Of a stretch of 64,000 bases of DNA, positions 8,795-15,601 are shown piece by piece; position 1 is the first letter of the stretch; the number at the start of each line of letters is the position of its first letter. The DNA comes from Corynebacterium pseudotuberculosis. GTDB taxonomy: Bacteria > Actinomycetota > Actinomycetes > Mycobacteriales > Mycobacteriaceae. The translations under genes were made by a program, and so were the position numbers. The DNA is taken from assembly GCF_002155265.1 (NCBI RefSeq), contig NZ_CP021251.1, forward strand, positions 1,488,001 through 1,552,000, written 5' to 3'. The notes under the pieces are model-generated. The model was not told where the DNA came from and did not search any database. It saw nothing but the letters and a program-made list of their open reading frames with translations.

Positions 8795-9557
8795 AAGAGT
8801 CCCGTGTCCCGATCTGTGAACTCTGATCGGGACACGGGATTCTTCTTTTTCTCGGGATGCTGACGTGGGTTTCCTGTTTCCCTGATCTCAGGAGTGAGCT
8901 CCCTGTATGCCCCCGTAGTAATTCGCTAAAGGGAATCAGATTCTCCTGTGGATTAGTGCCGCTGTGTCGTCGGACTTCGTTTTTTCCCATAAAGTCTCCG
9001 AGACCGTCTACCTGCGAGGAAACATTAACTATATGCTCTGCTAGTTCAGTGGCGGCTCGCTGAATTCTTGTCCGGAGCTCTTCTGACTCGATGCTGCCAA
9101 AATCTTCTGTAGCAACAAATATCCCTGTGGGTATAACTACTGCGCGCATGTAGGTGAACAGCGGGCGCAGCGCGAAGTCCAGAACCAAGGAATGGCGCGC
9201 AGTACCTGCAGTTGCACCGATCAGCACCGGCATATCGATGAGAGCTTCTTGATCAAGAACATCAAAAAAAGTTTTGAATAACCCGGAGTAGCTTGCTTTA
9301 AAGACTGGGGTCACCGCAACGAGAGCATCCGCAGACGATATTTTTTGCTTGATCTCTTCTAGACGTGGAGTTCCGATGCCCGTCGATAATGCGGTACTAA
9401 GATCCGGGATTAATTCAGATAATTCAACTACGTGAGTCTCTAAAGATTCGCCACGTGCAGTCACCGCAGCAGATACAGCGCGAGCAATAGTGTCGCTAAC
9501 ATTTGTGGTAGCTGAAGGGGTGGACAAACCTGCTGATATGACAACAAGAGAGCGCAT
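8724..9557 (-). CDS. NADPH-dependent FMN reductase, partner of LLM monooxygenase (CE1759-type)
   Basis: This is a flavodoxin-fold reductase that would supply reduced FMN to the adjacent flavin monooxygenase. Evidence is the N-terminal LVVISAGLSTPSATT flavin loop, VTPVFKASYSGLFKTFFD and the IGATAGTARHSLVLDFALRPLF segment typical of this corynebacterial family. It starts three bases after the stop of the monooxygenase gene and has an AAGGAG inside that gene's end, so the two are coupled. The odd part is the C-terminus. After the conserved region ends near LLRGHTG (about residue 223), the frame runs about 50 residues through the uraA terminator and overlaps the last 71 bp of uraA. A one-base change near 8895 would give an early stop, so the native stop may have been lost. 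Confidence 0.85.
   Translation of the reverse strand: MRSLVVISAGLSTPSATTNVSDTIARAVSAAVTARGESLETHVVELSELIPDLSTALSTGIGTPRLEEIKQKISSADALVAVTPVFKASYSGLFKTFFDVLDQEALIDMPVLIGATAGTARHSLVLDFALRPLFTYMRAVVIPTGIFVATEDFGSIESEELRTRIQRAATELAEHIVNVSSQVDGLGDFMGKNEVRRHSGTNPQENLIPFSELLRGHTGSSLLRSGKQETHVSIPRKRRIPCPDQSSQIGTRDSFKIVLFVPRQRECTTIAGLGRRR
8801..8851 (+). terminator. Rho-independent terminator of uraA
   Basis: A perfect 14-bp stem, CCCGTGTCCCGATC (8801-8814) with GATCGGGACACGGG (8825-8838), has a ten-base loop and is followed by ATTCTTCTTTTTC. It lies inside the long open frame of the opposing FMN reductase gene. Confidence 0.95.
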
Positions 9558-9560
9558 AGT

Positions 9561-10676
9561 TTAAGACTCCTTAGGTGTTGGATCAACAAGGAAATGAGGC
9601 GAATCCCTATGTTCGGCAAGCCATTTATGGCTAGGGGGATTGCTAGGAACATGGTCTGGACGGCGGGCTTCCATACGTTTACGCAATTCCGGTACCACCT
9701 GTTTTCCTAGAATCTCAATTTGTTTCAGAACAACTTCTTGCGGAAGTCCCGCATGATCAATGAGAAACATTTGGCGCTGGTAGTCGCCGACCCAGTCTGC
9801 AAATTGCATCGTTCGTTCGATAACCTGCTCAACTGTACCCACAGTTAAGGGGGTTAACGAGGAGAATTCTTCTAGTGACGGGCCGTGACCGTAGACAGGG
9901 GCATTATCAAAATAAGGTCGGAAAAAACGTTTGGCTTCGGATTCTGTTTCTGCAATAAATACTTGTCCGCCAAGCCCAACGATCGCCTGATCTGCTTGCC
10001 CATGCCCATATGACTCATAGCGTTTGCGATAAACCCTAACCATTTTGGCTGTGTGCTCTTTGTTCCAGAAAATATTGTTGTGGAAGAACCCGTCTCCGTA
10101 ATATGCGGCTTGCTCAGCAATCTGTGGAGAACGGATAGAGCCATGCCAAACAAAAGGTGGTACGGCTTCAAGCGGTGCTGGGGTAGACGTATAGCCTTGT
10201 AAAGGGGTACGGAATTTACCGTGCCAATTAACAACTGGCTCGCGCCAGAGCTTGCGAAGCAGATGATAATTTTCTACGGCTAGCGGCAGGCTGTCGCGAA
10301 TATCTTTACCAAACCAAGGGTAAACAGGGCCAGTATTCCCACGGCCTAGCATGAGATCGACTCGTCCCTGTGCAAGGTGCTGGAGAAAAGCGTAGTCCTC
10401 GGCAATCTTTACTGGGTCATTTGTTGTGATGAGTGTGGTCGACGTGGAGAGCTGGATATTGGTGGTTTTAGCGGCGATATATCCCAGATGCGTAGTAGGG
10501 GAGGAAGGTACAAAAGGTGGATTATGATGCTCGCCGGTAGCAAAAACATCGAGTCCTACTTCTTCTGCTTTGAGGGCTATTTCGGTGATCCGGTTAATAC
10601 GTTCGTGTTCCGTGGGATTCTCACCAGTAATAGGGTCCGGAGTTAAATCGCCGATGGTAAAAATTCCAAATTGCAT
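9561..10676 (-). CDS. LLM-class flavin-dependent oxidoreductase (CE1758-type luciferase-like monooxygenase)
   Basis: This 371-residue TIM-barrel enzyme belongs to the bacterial luciferase superfamily. Members use reduced FMN and oxygen to oxidise an organic substrate, unknown for this subfamily. Diagnostic segments are the N-terminal MQFGIFTIGDLTPDPITG, GEHHNPPFVPSSP, TTLITTNDPVKIAEDYAFLQHLAQGRVDLMLGRGN and PPFVWHGSIRSPQIAEQAA. It starts at an ATG with AAAGGA five bases upstream. It is the first gene of a two-gene operon with the FMN reductase, the known pairing for this family. A 38-bp nested palindrome lies 33 bp upstream of the start, which suggests repression by a dedicated or global regulator. 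Confidence 0.92.
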   Translation of the reverse strand: MQFGIFTIGDLTPDPITGENPTEHERINRITEIALKAEEVGLDVFATGEHHNPPFVPSSPTTHLGYIAAKTTNIQLSTSTTLITTNDPVKIAEDYAFLQHLAQGRVDLMLGRGNTGPVYPWFGKDIRDSLPLAVENYHLLRKLWREPVVNWHGKFRTPLQGYTSTPAPLEAVPPFVWHGSIRSPQIAEQAAYYGDGFFHNNIFWNKEHTAKMVRVYRKRYESYGHGQADQAIVGLGGQVFIAETESEAKRFFRPYFDNAPVYGHGPSLEEFSSLTPLTVGTVEQVIERTMQFADWVGDYQRQMFLIDHAGLPQEVVLKQIEILGKQVVPELRKRMEARRPDHVPSNPPSHKWLAEHRDSPHFLVDPTPKES

Positions 10677-10709
10677 GGTAATTCCTTTTTTATTATCTGA
10701 GGTATTTTA

Positions 10710-10747
10710 GAAAATATTTTATATGACATGTCAACAAAAATATTTTC
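10710..10747. promoter_or_regulatory. 38-bp nested palindrome upstream of the monooxygenase operon
   Basis: An outer inverted repeat, GAAAATATTTT (10710-10720) with AAAATATTTTC (10737-10747), is exactly centred on an inner perfect palindrome TGACATGTCA (10724-10733). Only three bases per arm are unpaired. The common centre, strong symmetry and position 33 bp before the start codon fit a protein operator, or two nested ones. No T-run follows on either strand beyond the AT-rich arms, so a terminator is less likely. Confidence 0.7.
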
Positions 10748-10837
10748 TATCTATTCCATGCTGATTGGTAGGAGAGGTTTTCTGGCTAAGTTCTTGTGTA
10801 TGGCAACGTAAGACAGAGGATGACGGAAGGCATAAGA

Positions 10838-10877
10838 AAAGCGCCGAGGTGCGGTGATTACCTAACCTCAGCGCTTT
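10838..10877 (-). terminator. Terminator of ptsH
   Basis: Arms AAAGCGCCGAGGT (10838-10850) and ACCTCAGCGCTTT (10865-10877) pair with one mismatch across a 14-base loop. On the minus strand the stem ends in TTTTCTT. It lies just after the ptsH stop. Confidence 0.85.
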
Positions 10878-10887
10878 CTAGAAAAGA

Positions 10888-11154
10888 TTATTCAGCGTCA
10901 AGATCTTTTTCAATCAAGGCTGCGATCTTTTCAACTGCTTCTGCATTCTCAGAAGTAACGGTGACTTTATCGCCTTTTTCTGCACCGAGGGCCATGATCA
11001 TCAAGGATGAAGCTGCATCGGTTTCATCATCATCTTCTCCCTCAAGAGTAAGGAAGATTTCCTCATCGAACTCGCCAGCTGCTTCTGCGATGATGGAAGC
11101 GGGGCGTGCATGGAGGCCAACTGCGGAGCCGACTGCAACGGTCTTAGAAGCCAT
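10888..11154 (-). CDS. ptsH: Phosphocarrier protein HPr
   Basis: HPr accepts phosphate from enzyme I on His15 and passes it to EIIA domains of sugar transporters. The 88-residue length and the AVGLHARPASIIAEA motif with His15 are decisive. The middle region (GEDDDETDAASSLMIMALGAEKGDKVTV) keeps the Ser46-loop equivalent and the helix that docks EI and EIIA. The ATG at 11154 has AAAGGA upstream. It sits downstream of ptsF on the same strand, about 260 bp away, and has its own terminator, so it may be read both from its own promoter and through from the fruR-fruK-ptsF operon. It is acidic and cytoplasmic. Confidence 0.97.
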   Translation of the reverse strand: MASKTVAVGSAVGLHARPASIIAEAAGEFDEEIFLTLEGEDDDETDAASSLMIMALGAEKGDKVTVTSENAEAVEKIAALIEKDLDAE

Positions 11155-11415
11155 GGAATATTCCTTTCATAGTGCTGAATTCAGCTCTAAAGCGCCAAAT
11201 TCTAACGCTTTCTTTAACCTCGGAGAATCTTATAGTTGCTTTTAGTGTGCATGAGAGCCTCAACGCCGCACAAAAAGCATGATTAAAGTTTCCTCTGTAG
11301 GTTCTATGCCCAATTCTATTCCGATTCTGTCGGTTTTTCCATTAAACGGGCATAGAATTGTCATAATGCTTTGCATTTGGTTGTTTTAGGTATCCTGGCG
11401 AGGCCTGGGATAGTT

Positions 11416-13464
11416 TTATGTTTGGGACTGAGCAGCTTCCTGTTGCGTTGTATTGTTCGGCCAGAAGCTTTTTAGTGAGATTACAGAAAAAGCGGAAACC
11501 AATACCCCAGATGCTATTCCGAGAATGAAACCCCAAAAAGGTTCGATGGCAAAGGAAACAAAAATTCCACCGTGCGGAGCTCGGGAGATAGCGTGGGTTG
11601 CCATAGTGATCGCACCGGTAACCGCGCCCCCTAGCATCATTGATGGGATGACGCGGAGTGGATCGGCCGCTGCAAAAGGAATGGCGCCCTCAGATACAAA
11701 GGAAAGGCCAAGTAACCAAGCCGATTTACCGTTCTCCTGTTCCACGGGGGTGAAAAGATTTTTTCTGATAAGGGTGGCAAGGGATAGCGCAATGGGTGGA
11801 ACCATCCCAGCCGCCATAACTGCTGCCATGATCTGCAAGGAAGCCTGATCGCCTGTTGATAAACCGGCTGTGGCAAAAAGGTAGGCAGCCTTATTAACCG
11901 GGCCTCCTAGGTCAAAGCACATCATTAAGCCAAGGATGATGCCTAAAAGAACAGCGGAAGAACCAGACATTGTTCCTAGCCAGTTTTGAAGTCCCATCAT
12001 AACCGCAGATAAAGGACGGCCTAGCAGTAGGAACATAATGAGCCCTATGAACAGTGATGTGAGAAGTGGGATGATAACCACTGGCATGAGCGATTGAACA
12101 ATCCGATGCGTCTTCCAGGAACTAATCCAAAGTGCAATGACACCTGCTAACAATCCAGTAACAAGACCACCAATAAAACCAGCGCCTAAGGTTACGGAGA
12201 TGGCACCGCCAACAAAACCAGGGGCTATGCCTGGCCTACCTGCTAGAGCATAAGCAATATAGCCAGACAAGGCTGCAACAATAAAACTCATTGCTGCTTG
12301 CCCCGTGGCAAAAAGGACAGCACCGAGATAAAGCAAGAGTCCTGATCTATCAAAAGTTATATCGGAACCATTGATAGTTACAGTGTTGCTAGGCAGGTTA
12401 GTAATCGAATATTCACTAGCAATCGTTTTCCAACCATCAGCTATGTCATACCCACCAAAGAGGAATCCCAATGCGAGGAGCAGCCCACCTGCGGCGACAA
12501 AAGGAACCATGTAGGAAACACCAGTCATGATTGACTGCTGCACTTTCTTTCCTAGACTTAGGCTCCCGCTTGAAGCTGATTTGTGAGTTGTTTGTTGATA
12601 AGACGAAGTTCCTGGAACTTTGTATGCTTGTGGATCGTGAGCTGCAAGAATAGCTTCTTCCAACATTGCTACTGGTTCGTTGATAGCTCGTTTAACCCCA
12701 GATTCGATCAGCGGTTTACCCGCAAAGCGTTCTCTGTCTTTTACGCCGACATCAGTGGCAAAAATAACCACGTCGGCGGCGGTGATTGTTTCTTGTGAAA
12801 GAGGGGTAACCGCCGAAGACCCCTGGGTTTCTACCGCCAATTCAATATCGTTGCGCTTGGAGGCCTCTTGACTAAGTGCATCCGCAGCCATATACGTGTG
12901 GGCTATGCCGGTAGGGCAAGCTGTTACCGCGACGACGCGAATAACCTGATTTTTATCGTTCGTTGTAGCTTCTGAAGAACGGGAAACTGTCGGGCTGTCA
13001 GTGTCTGGAGCTGGATGGATGACCCTATTTACCAAGTTAACCACTTGTGTTTCAGAAGCAGCGTTTTCTAAAGCCTCGATAAAATCTTTCCGAACGAGTG
13101 CTCTAGCTAGTTTGGAAAGAATCTTTAGGTGCTCTTTTCCGCCGTCGGCAGGGGCTGCAATCAAGAAAATAAGGGAAGCAGTGCCATCGGGAGCCCCAAA
13201 ATCCACTCCTTTTTTGAGCCGGACAAAAGCAAGAGTGGGGGTGTGAATAGATTCGGATCGACAATGGGGGATGGCAATCCCACCGGGGACGCCAGTACTA
13301 GCATTTTTTTCTCGTGCCATTGCATCGGCGAAGAGCGTTTCTGCATGTTCTGTTCGCCCAGCATCAGAAACAATGGAGGTGAGAGAAGAAATAACATCTG
13401 CCGGAGTTGGACCGAACTCAGCGTCCAACCTCACCAGCGAGGTAGTGATTATAGGTTGAGCCAT
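11416..13464 (-). CDS. ptsF: Fructose-specific PTS EIIABC permease
   Basis: This is a fused phosphotransferase transporter that imports fructose as fructose-1-phosphate. Residues 1-150 form the EIIA domain with phospho-His67 in GIAIPHCRS. Residues 172-275 form EIIB with phospho-Cys183 in VTACPTGIAHTYMAA. Residues 310-665 form the EIIC membrane channel (GVSYMVPFVAAGGLLLALGF, GRPGIAPGFVGG, FISEGAIPFAA-like FVSEGAIPFAAADP). The length of 682 is close to the C. glutamicum protein. It lies downstream of fruK, and fructose-1-phosphate made here is the FruK substrate. Its Shine-Dalgarno (AAGGA) is partly inside a 9-bp hairpin arm just before the start, suggesting translational control. Confidence 0.96.
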   Translation of the reverse strand: MAQPIITTSLVRLDAEFGPTPADVISSLTSIVSDAGRTEHAETLFADAMAREKNASTGVPGGIAIPHCRSESIHTPTLAFVRLKKGVDFGAPDGTASLIFLIAAPADGGKEHLKILSKLARALVRKDFIEALENAASETQVVNLVNRVIHPAPDTDSPTVSRSSEATTNDKNQVIRVVAVTACPTGIAHTYMAADALSQEASKRNDIELAVETQGSSAVTPLSQETITAADVVIFATDVGVKDRERFAGKPLIESGVKRAINEPVAMLEEAILAAHDPQAYKVPGTSSYQQTTHKSASSGSLSLGKKVQQSIMTGVSYMVPFVAAGGLLLALGFLFGGYDIADGWKTIASEYSITNLPSNTVTINGSDITFDRSGLLLYLGAVLFATGQAAMSFIVAALSGYIAYALAGRPGIAPGFVGGAISVTLGAGFIGGLVTGLLAGVIALWISSWKTHRIVQSLMPVVIIPLLTSLFIGLIMFLLLGRPLSAVMMGLQNWLGTMSGSSAVLLGIILGLMMCFDLGGPVNKAAYLFATAGLSTGDQASLQIMAAVMAAGMVPPIALSLATLIRKNLFTPVEQENGKSAWLLGLSFVSEGAIPFAAADPLRVIPSMMLGGAVTGAITMATHAISRAPHGGIFVSFAIEPFWGFILGIASGVLVSAFSVISLKSFWPNNTTQQEAAQSQT

Positions 13465-13470
13465 GTTTTT

Positions 13471-13500
13471 CCTTGAGGCTAGCTTCCGTTCGCCTCAAGG
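13471..13500 (-). promoter_or_regulatory. Hairpin covering the ptsF ribosome-binding site
   Basis: On the minus strand CCTTGAGGC and GCCTCAAGG (9 bp, perfect) flank a 12-base loop. The 3' arm ends six bases before the ptsF ATG and supplies the AAGG of its Shine-Dalgarno. Folding would hide the ribosome-binding site. It lacks a T-run, so it is not an obvious terminator. Confidence 0.55.
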
Positions 13501-13611
13501 AGGATGAGAAATAGCTGTCCTTCATAGTGGCGGTGGAAGGTGAACTGTGCGAGAGAAGAGGCGGTAACTAAAAAACAGTGCTACGCGGCATTCCGAGCGA
13601 ATCCGAGTATG

Positions 13612-14592
13612 CTAGGAAACTTTGATCTTAGTAAAAGCAAAAACTCGAGTGCCTGCCACATCTACAAGATCAGGCGTTGGGATAGTAGTACCAGGCAAGG
13701 CAGCTGCCGCGCTGCCGTACGCAACGCCTAGAGCAAGAGACTCGGGTTGGGACAAACCTGAGCTTTGTCCCATGATAAAGCCAGCGAGGGTGCAATCGCC
13801 AGCGCCTACGGTGGAAACAACGGTGGTTTTTGGAGGCTGAGCTATCCATGCCCCAGCTGCGGAGACAAGTACCGCTCCTGAAGCACCCAGCGTTACCAAT
13901 ACGGCTTCCAGCCCCTGTTTTAATAATTTTTCTGCTGCAGACACTACGGGCTCGTAGTTACCTTTTTCAGCTTCGGCTTCAAAATCTATATCCTCAACTC
14001 CAACGAGCTGTCCTAACTCCATGCCATTGGGCTTGATTATTGTGGGCGCTGCCTTATCAAAATCATTGGCTAGTGCAACAAGCGACTTATCGGAGGTGTC
14101 AACCGCGATGTTAATTCCGGGAATCTTTTGTTGCAGCTTTTCCACGAGTAGGGAGTACCAATTTATCGGCGCTCCGGGTGGCAAAGAACCAGAAAGAACG
14201 ACCCAAGATGCGCGTTGAGAAAAAGCAAGAAGTTCAGATTCCAAAGTTTCAATGTTTGTGGAATCTAGCTTTGCGCCTTGATCATTGAATTTTGTCGTTG
14301 TCCCGTCAGGCTCGGTGACGGCGGTGTTGACGCGAACATGGCCACAGACTGGTACCGCATGTCCAGGAATGTTAGCTTGCTTGACCAGCTCTATAAAAGG
14401 ATCATTGGTGGCGGAAGGGAAGAGAGCGATAGTTTCCTGGCCTGCTTTTGCTATCGCTTGAGATACGTTTACCCCCTTTCCGCCGGCTACGCTTTTGTTC
14501 GAGATTGGGCGCTGTACAGATCCACGTTGTAGCGCGGTATCTAAAGTAAGCGTTGTATCAATACTCGGATTAGGCGTGAATGTAAGTATCAC
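13612..14592 (-). CDS. fruK: 1-phosphofructokinase
   Basis: FruK phosphorylates fructose-1-phosphate to fructose-1,6-bisphosphate. It is a PfkB/ribokinase-fold enzyme: N-terminal TFTPNPSIDTTL, the GGKGVNVSQAIAKAG signature, VLSGSLPPGAP, KPNGMELGQLVG, and the anion hole plus catalytic Asp in STVGAGDCTLAGFIMG. The length of 326 is usual. The start codon overlaps the stop of fruR (ATGA), so the two are coupled. ptsF follows about 147 bp downstream, giving the classic fruR-fruK-fruA arrangement. The remaining frame after GAGDC (LALGVAYGSAAAALPG) is intact. Confidence 0.96.
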   Translation of the reverse strand: MILTFTPNPSIDTTLTLDTALQRGSVQRPISNKSVAGGKGVNVSQAIAKAGQETIALFPSATNDPFIELVKQANIPGHAVPVCGHVRVNTAVTEPDGTTTKFNDQGAKLDSTNIETLESELLAFSQRASWVVLSGSLPPGAPINWYSLLVEKLQQKIPGINIAVDTSDKSLVALANDFDKAAPTIIKPNGMELGQLVGVEDIDFEAEAEKGNYEPVVSAAEKLLKQGLEAVLVTLGASGAVLVSAAGAWIAQPPKTTVVSTVGAGDCTLAGFIMGQSSGLSQPESLALGVAYGSAAAALPGTTIPTPDLVDVAGTRVFAFTKIKVS

Positions 14593-15392
14593 GGGATCAC
14601 CACCTGGGTGTTGAATGGGTTGAAGCTATCTTGTAGTTGTTTGGGAGCATGCCGGTCAGTTACTAGGAAGTCGATATCGTTAATGCTGGCAAAAGTAACG
14701 TCAGAAGTTCGGTTCAGTTTTCCAGAATCACATAGCGCGACTATGCATCGAGATTGTGCGATCATAGTCGCTTTAATGGATGCTTCTCGCGGGTCGGATG
14801 TTGTTAGCCCTGCTTTGAGGCTGAGGCCGGTTGTCCCCATGAAAGCGATGTCTGCTTTTAGAGTGCGTAAAGATGCTTCGGCTCTTTTCCCAACAATTGC
14901 TTGAGTTCTTCCTTTAAGCGTCCCACCAAGAATCATCACATCGGGAACCCCGGCGCCGCTAAGGGTTTTAGCCACGTTTGGTGAGTTGGTAACAATCAGC
15001 CAGTTTTGTCCGACGTAGTTGCGGGCCAGGATTCCTGCGAAACTCTCTGTTGTAGACCCTGCATCAATAAAAATGGCCGCGTTTGGGCTTGGTATGAGTG
15101 GCAGAGCTGCATGCGCAATAGCTTGTTTGCGCCGTTGCGACTGATGGATAGGAAGATCGTCATCATCATCCACTGCGAGTACTTCTACGTGAGGCATGGA
15201 GAAGCCAGATACGGCGCCACCGTGGACCCGCGTCAGTAATCCTTGGTGCTCAAGACTTTTTAAGTCGCGTCTGATTGTCTCGGGAGTAACACGAAATTGT
15301 TGAGAAAGCTGTGTCACACTACAGCGGCCCAGATCATTTGTCAGAGTGACAATTGCGGGCTGTCTAAGCTGAACCTCTTCGACGGTGGCCAT
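14589..15392 (-). CDS. fruR: DeoR-family transcriptional regulator of the fructose PTS operon
   Basis: This sugar-phosphate-sensing repressor heads the fruK-ptsF operon. The N-terminal DeoR winged helix (SVTQLSQQFRVTPETIRRDLKSLEHQGLLTRVHGGAV) is followed by the phosphosugar-binding DeoRC domain (FIDAGSTTESFAGIL, VTNSPNVAKTLSG, GGTLKGRTQAIVG, DIAFMGTTGL). Position and partners match fruR of C. glutamicum, which controls ptsF, ptsI and ptsH. An AGGAGG five bases upstream selects the ATG at 15392 over the GTG at 15398. A perfect 17-bp palindrome overlaps the leader just upstream, so autoregulation is likely. It is divergent from ptsI across 209 bp. Confidence 0.93.
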   Translation of the reverse strand: MATVEEVQLRQPAIVTLTNDLGRCSVTQLSQQFRVTPETIRRDLKSLEHQGLLTRVHGGAVSGFSMPHVEVLAVDDDDDLPIHQSQRRKQAIAHAALPLIPSPNAAIFIDAGSTTESFAGILARNYVGQNWLIVTNSPNVAKTLSGAGVPDVMILGGTLKGRTQAIVGKRAEASLRTLKADIAFMGTTGLSLKAGLTTSDPREASIKATMIAQSRCIVALCDSGKLNRTSDVTFASINDIDFLVTDRHAPKQLQDSFNPFNTQVVIP

Positions 15393-15404
15393 AGTCACCT
15401 CCTA

Positions 15405-15421
15405 ACAAAATGGCATTTTGT
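15405..15421. promoter_or_regulatory. Perfect 17-bp palindrome upstream of fruR (candidate operator)
   Basis: ACAAAATG, one central G, then CATTTTGT. It lies between the fruR Shine-Dalgarno and the fruR/ptsI intergenic region. A perfect palindrome touching the leader of a DeoR-type repressor gene is best read as its own operator, perhaps also acting on divergent ptsI. No experimental site is known to me for this exact sequence. Confidence 0.6.
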
Positions 15422-15434
15422 GAAGAGTTGAAAC

Positions 15435-15555
15435 ATGTTGATTTCCGCCGTTTTTACCGTTTCTGCTGGAAAAATGTTGAAACCAATGCCCAATTTATGC
15501 CCACTTGTGTCTGTTTGTCAATAGTTCTCTGTTTGTTTGGTTGCGGAAATGTTGA
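15435..15555 (+). promoter_or_regulatory. Three ATGTTGA direct repeats in the fruR-ptsI intergenic region
   Basis: ATGTTGA occurs at 15435-15441, 15474-15480 and 15549-15555, the last two preceded by AAA/GAA. They are spaced 39 and 75 bp apart within the ptsI promoter region. They may be sites for FruR or SugR, but a 7-mer can recur by chance in AT-rich DNA. Confidence 0.35.
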
Positions 15556-15601
15556 GTTTATGGTGATGTGTAGGGAGAATAAACTTCAACTGTGAAGATG
15601 G

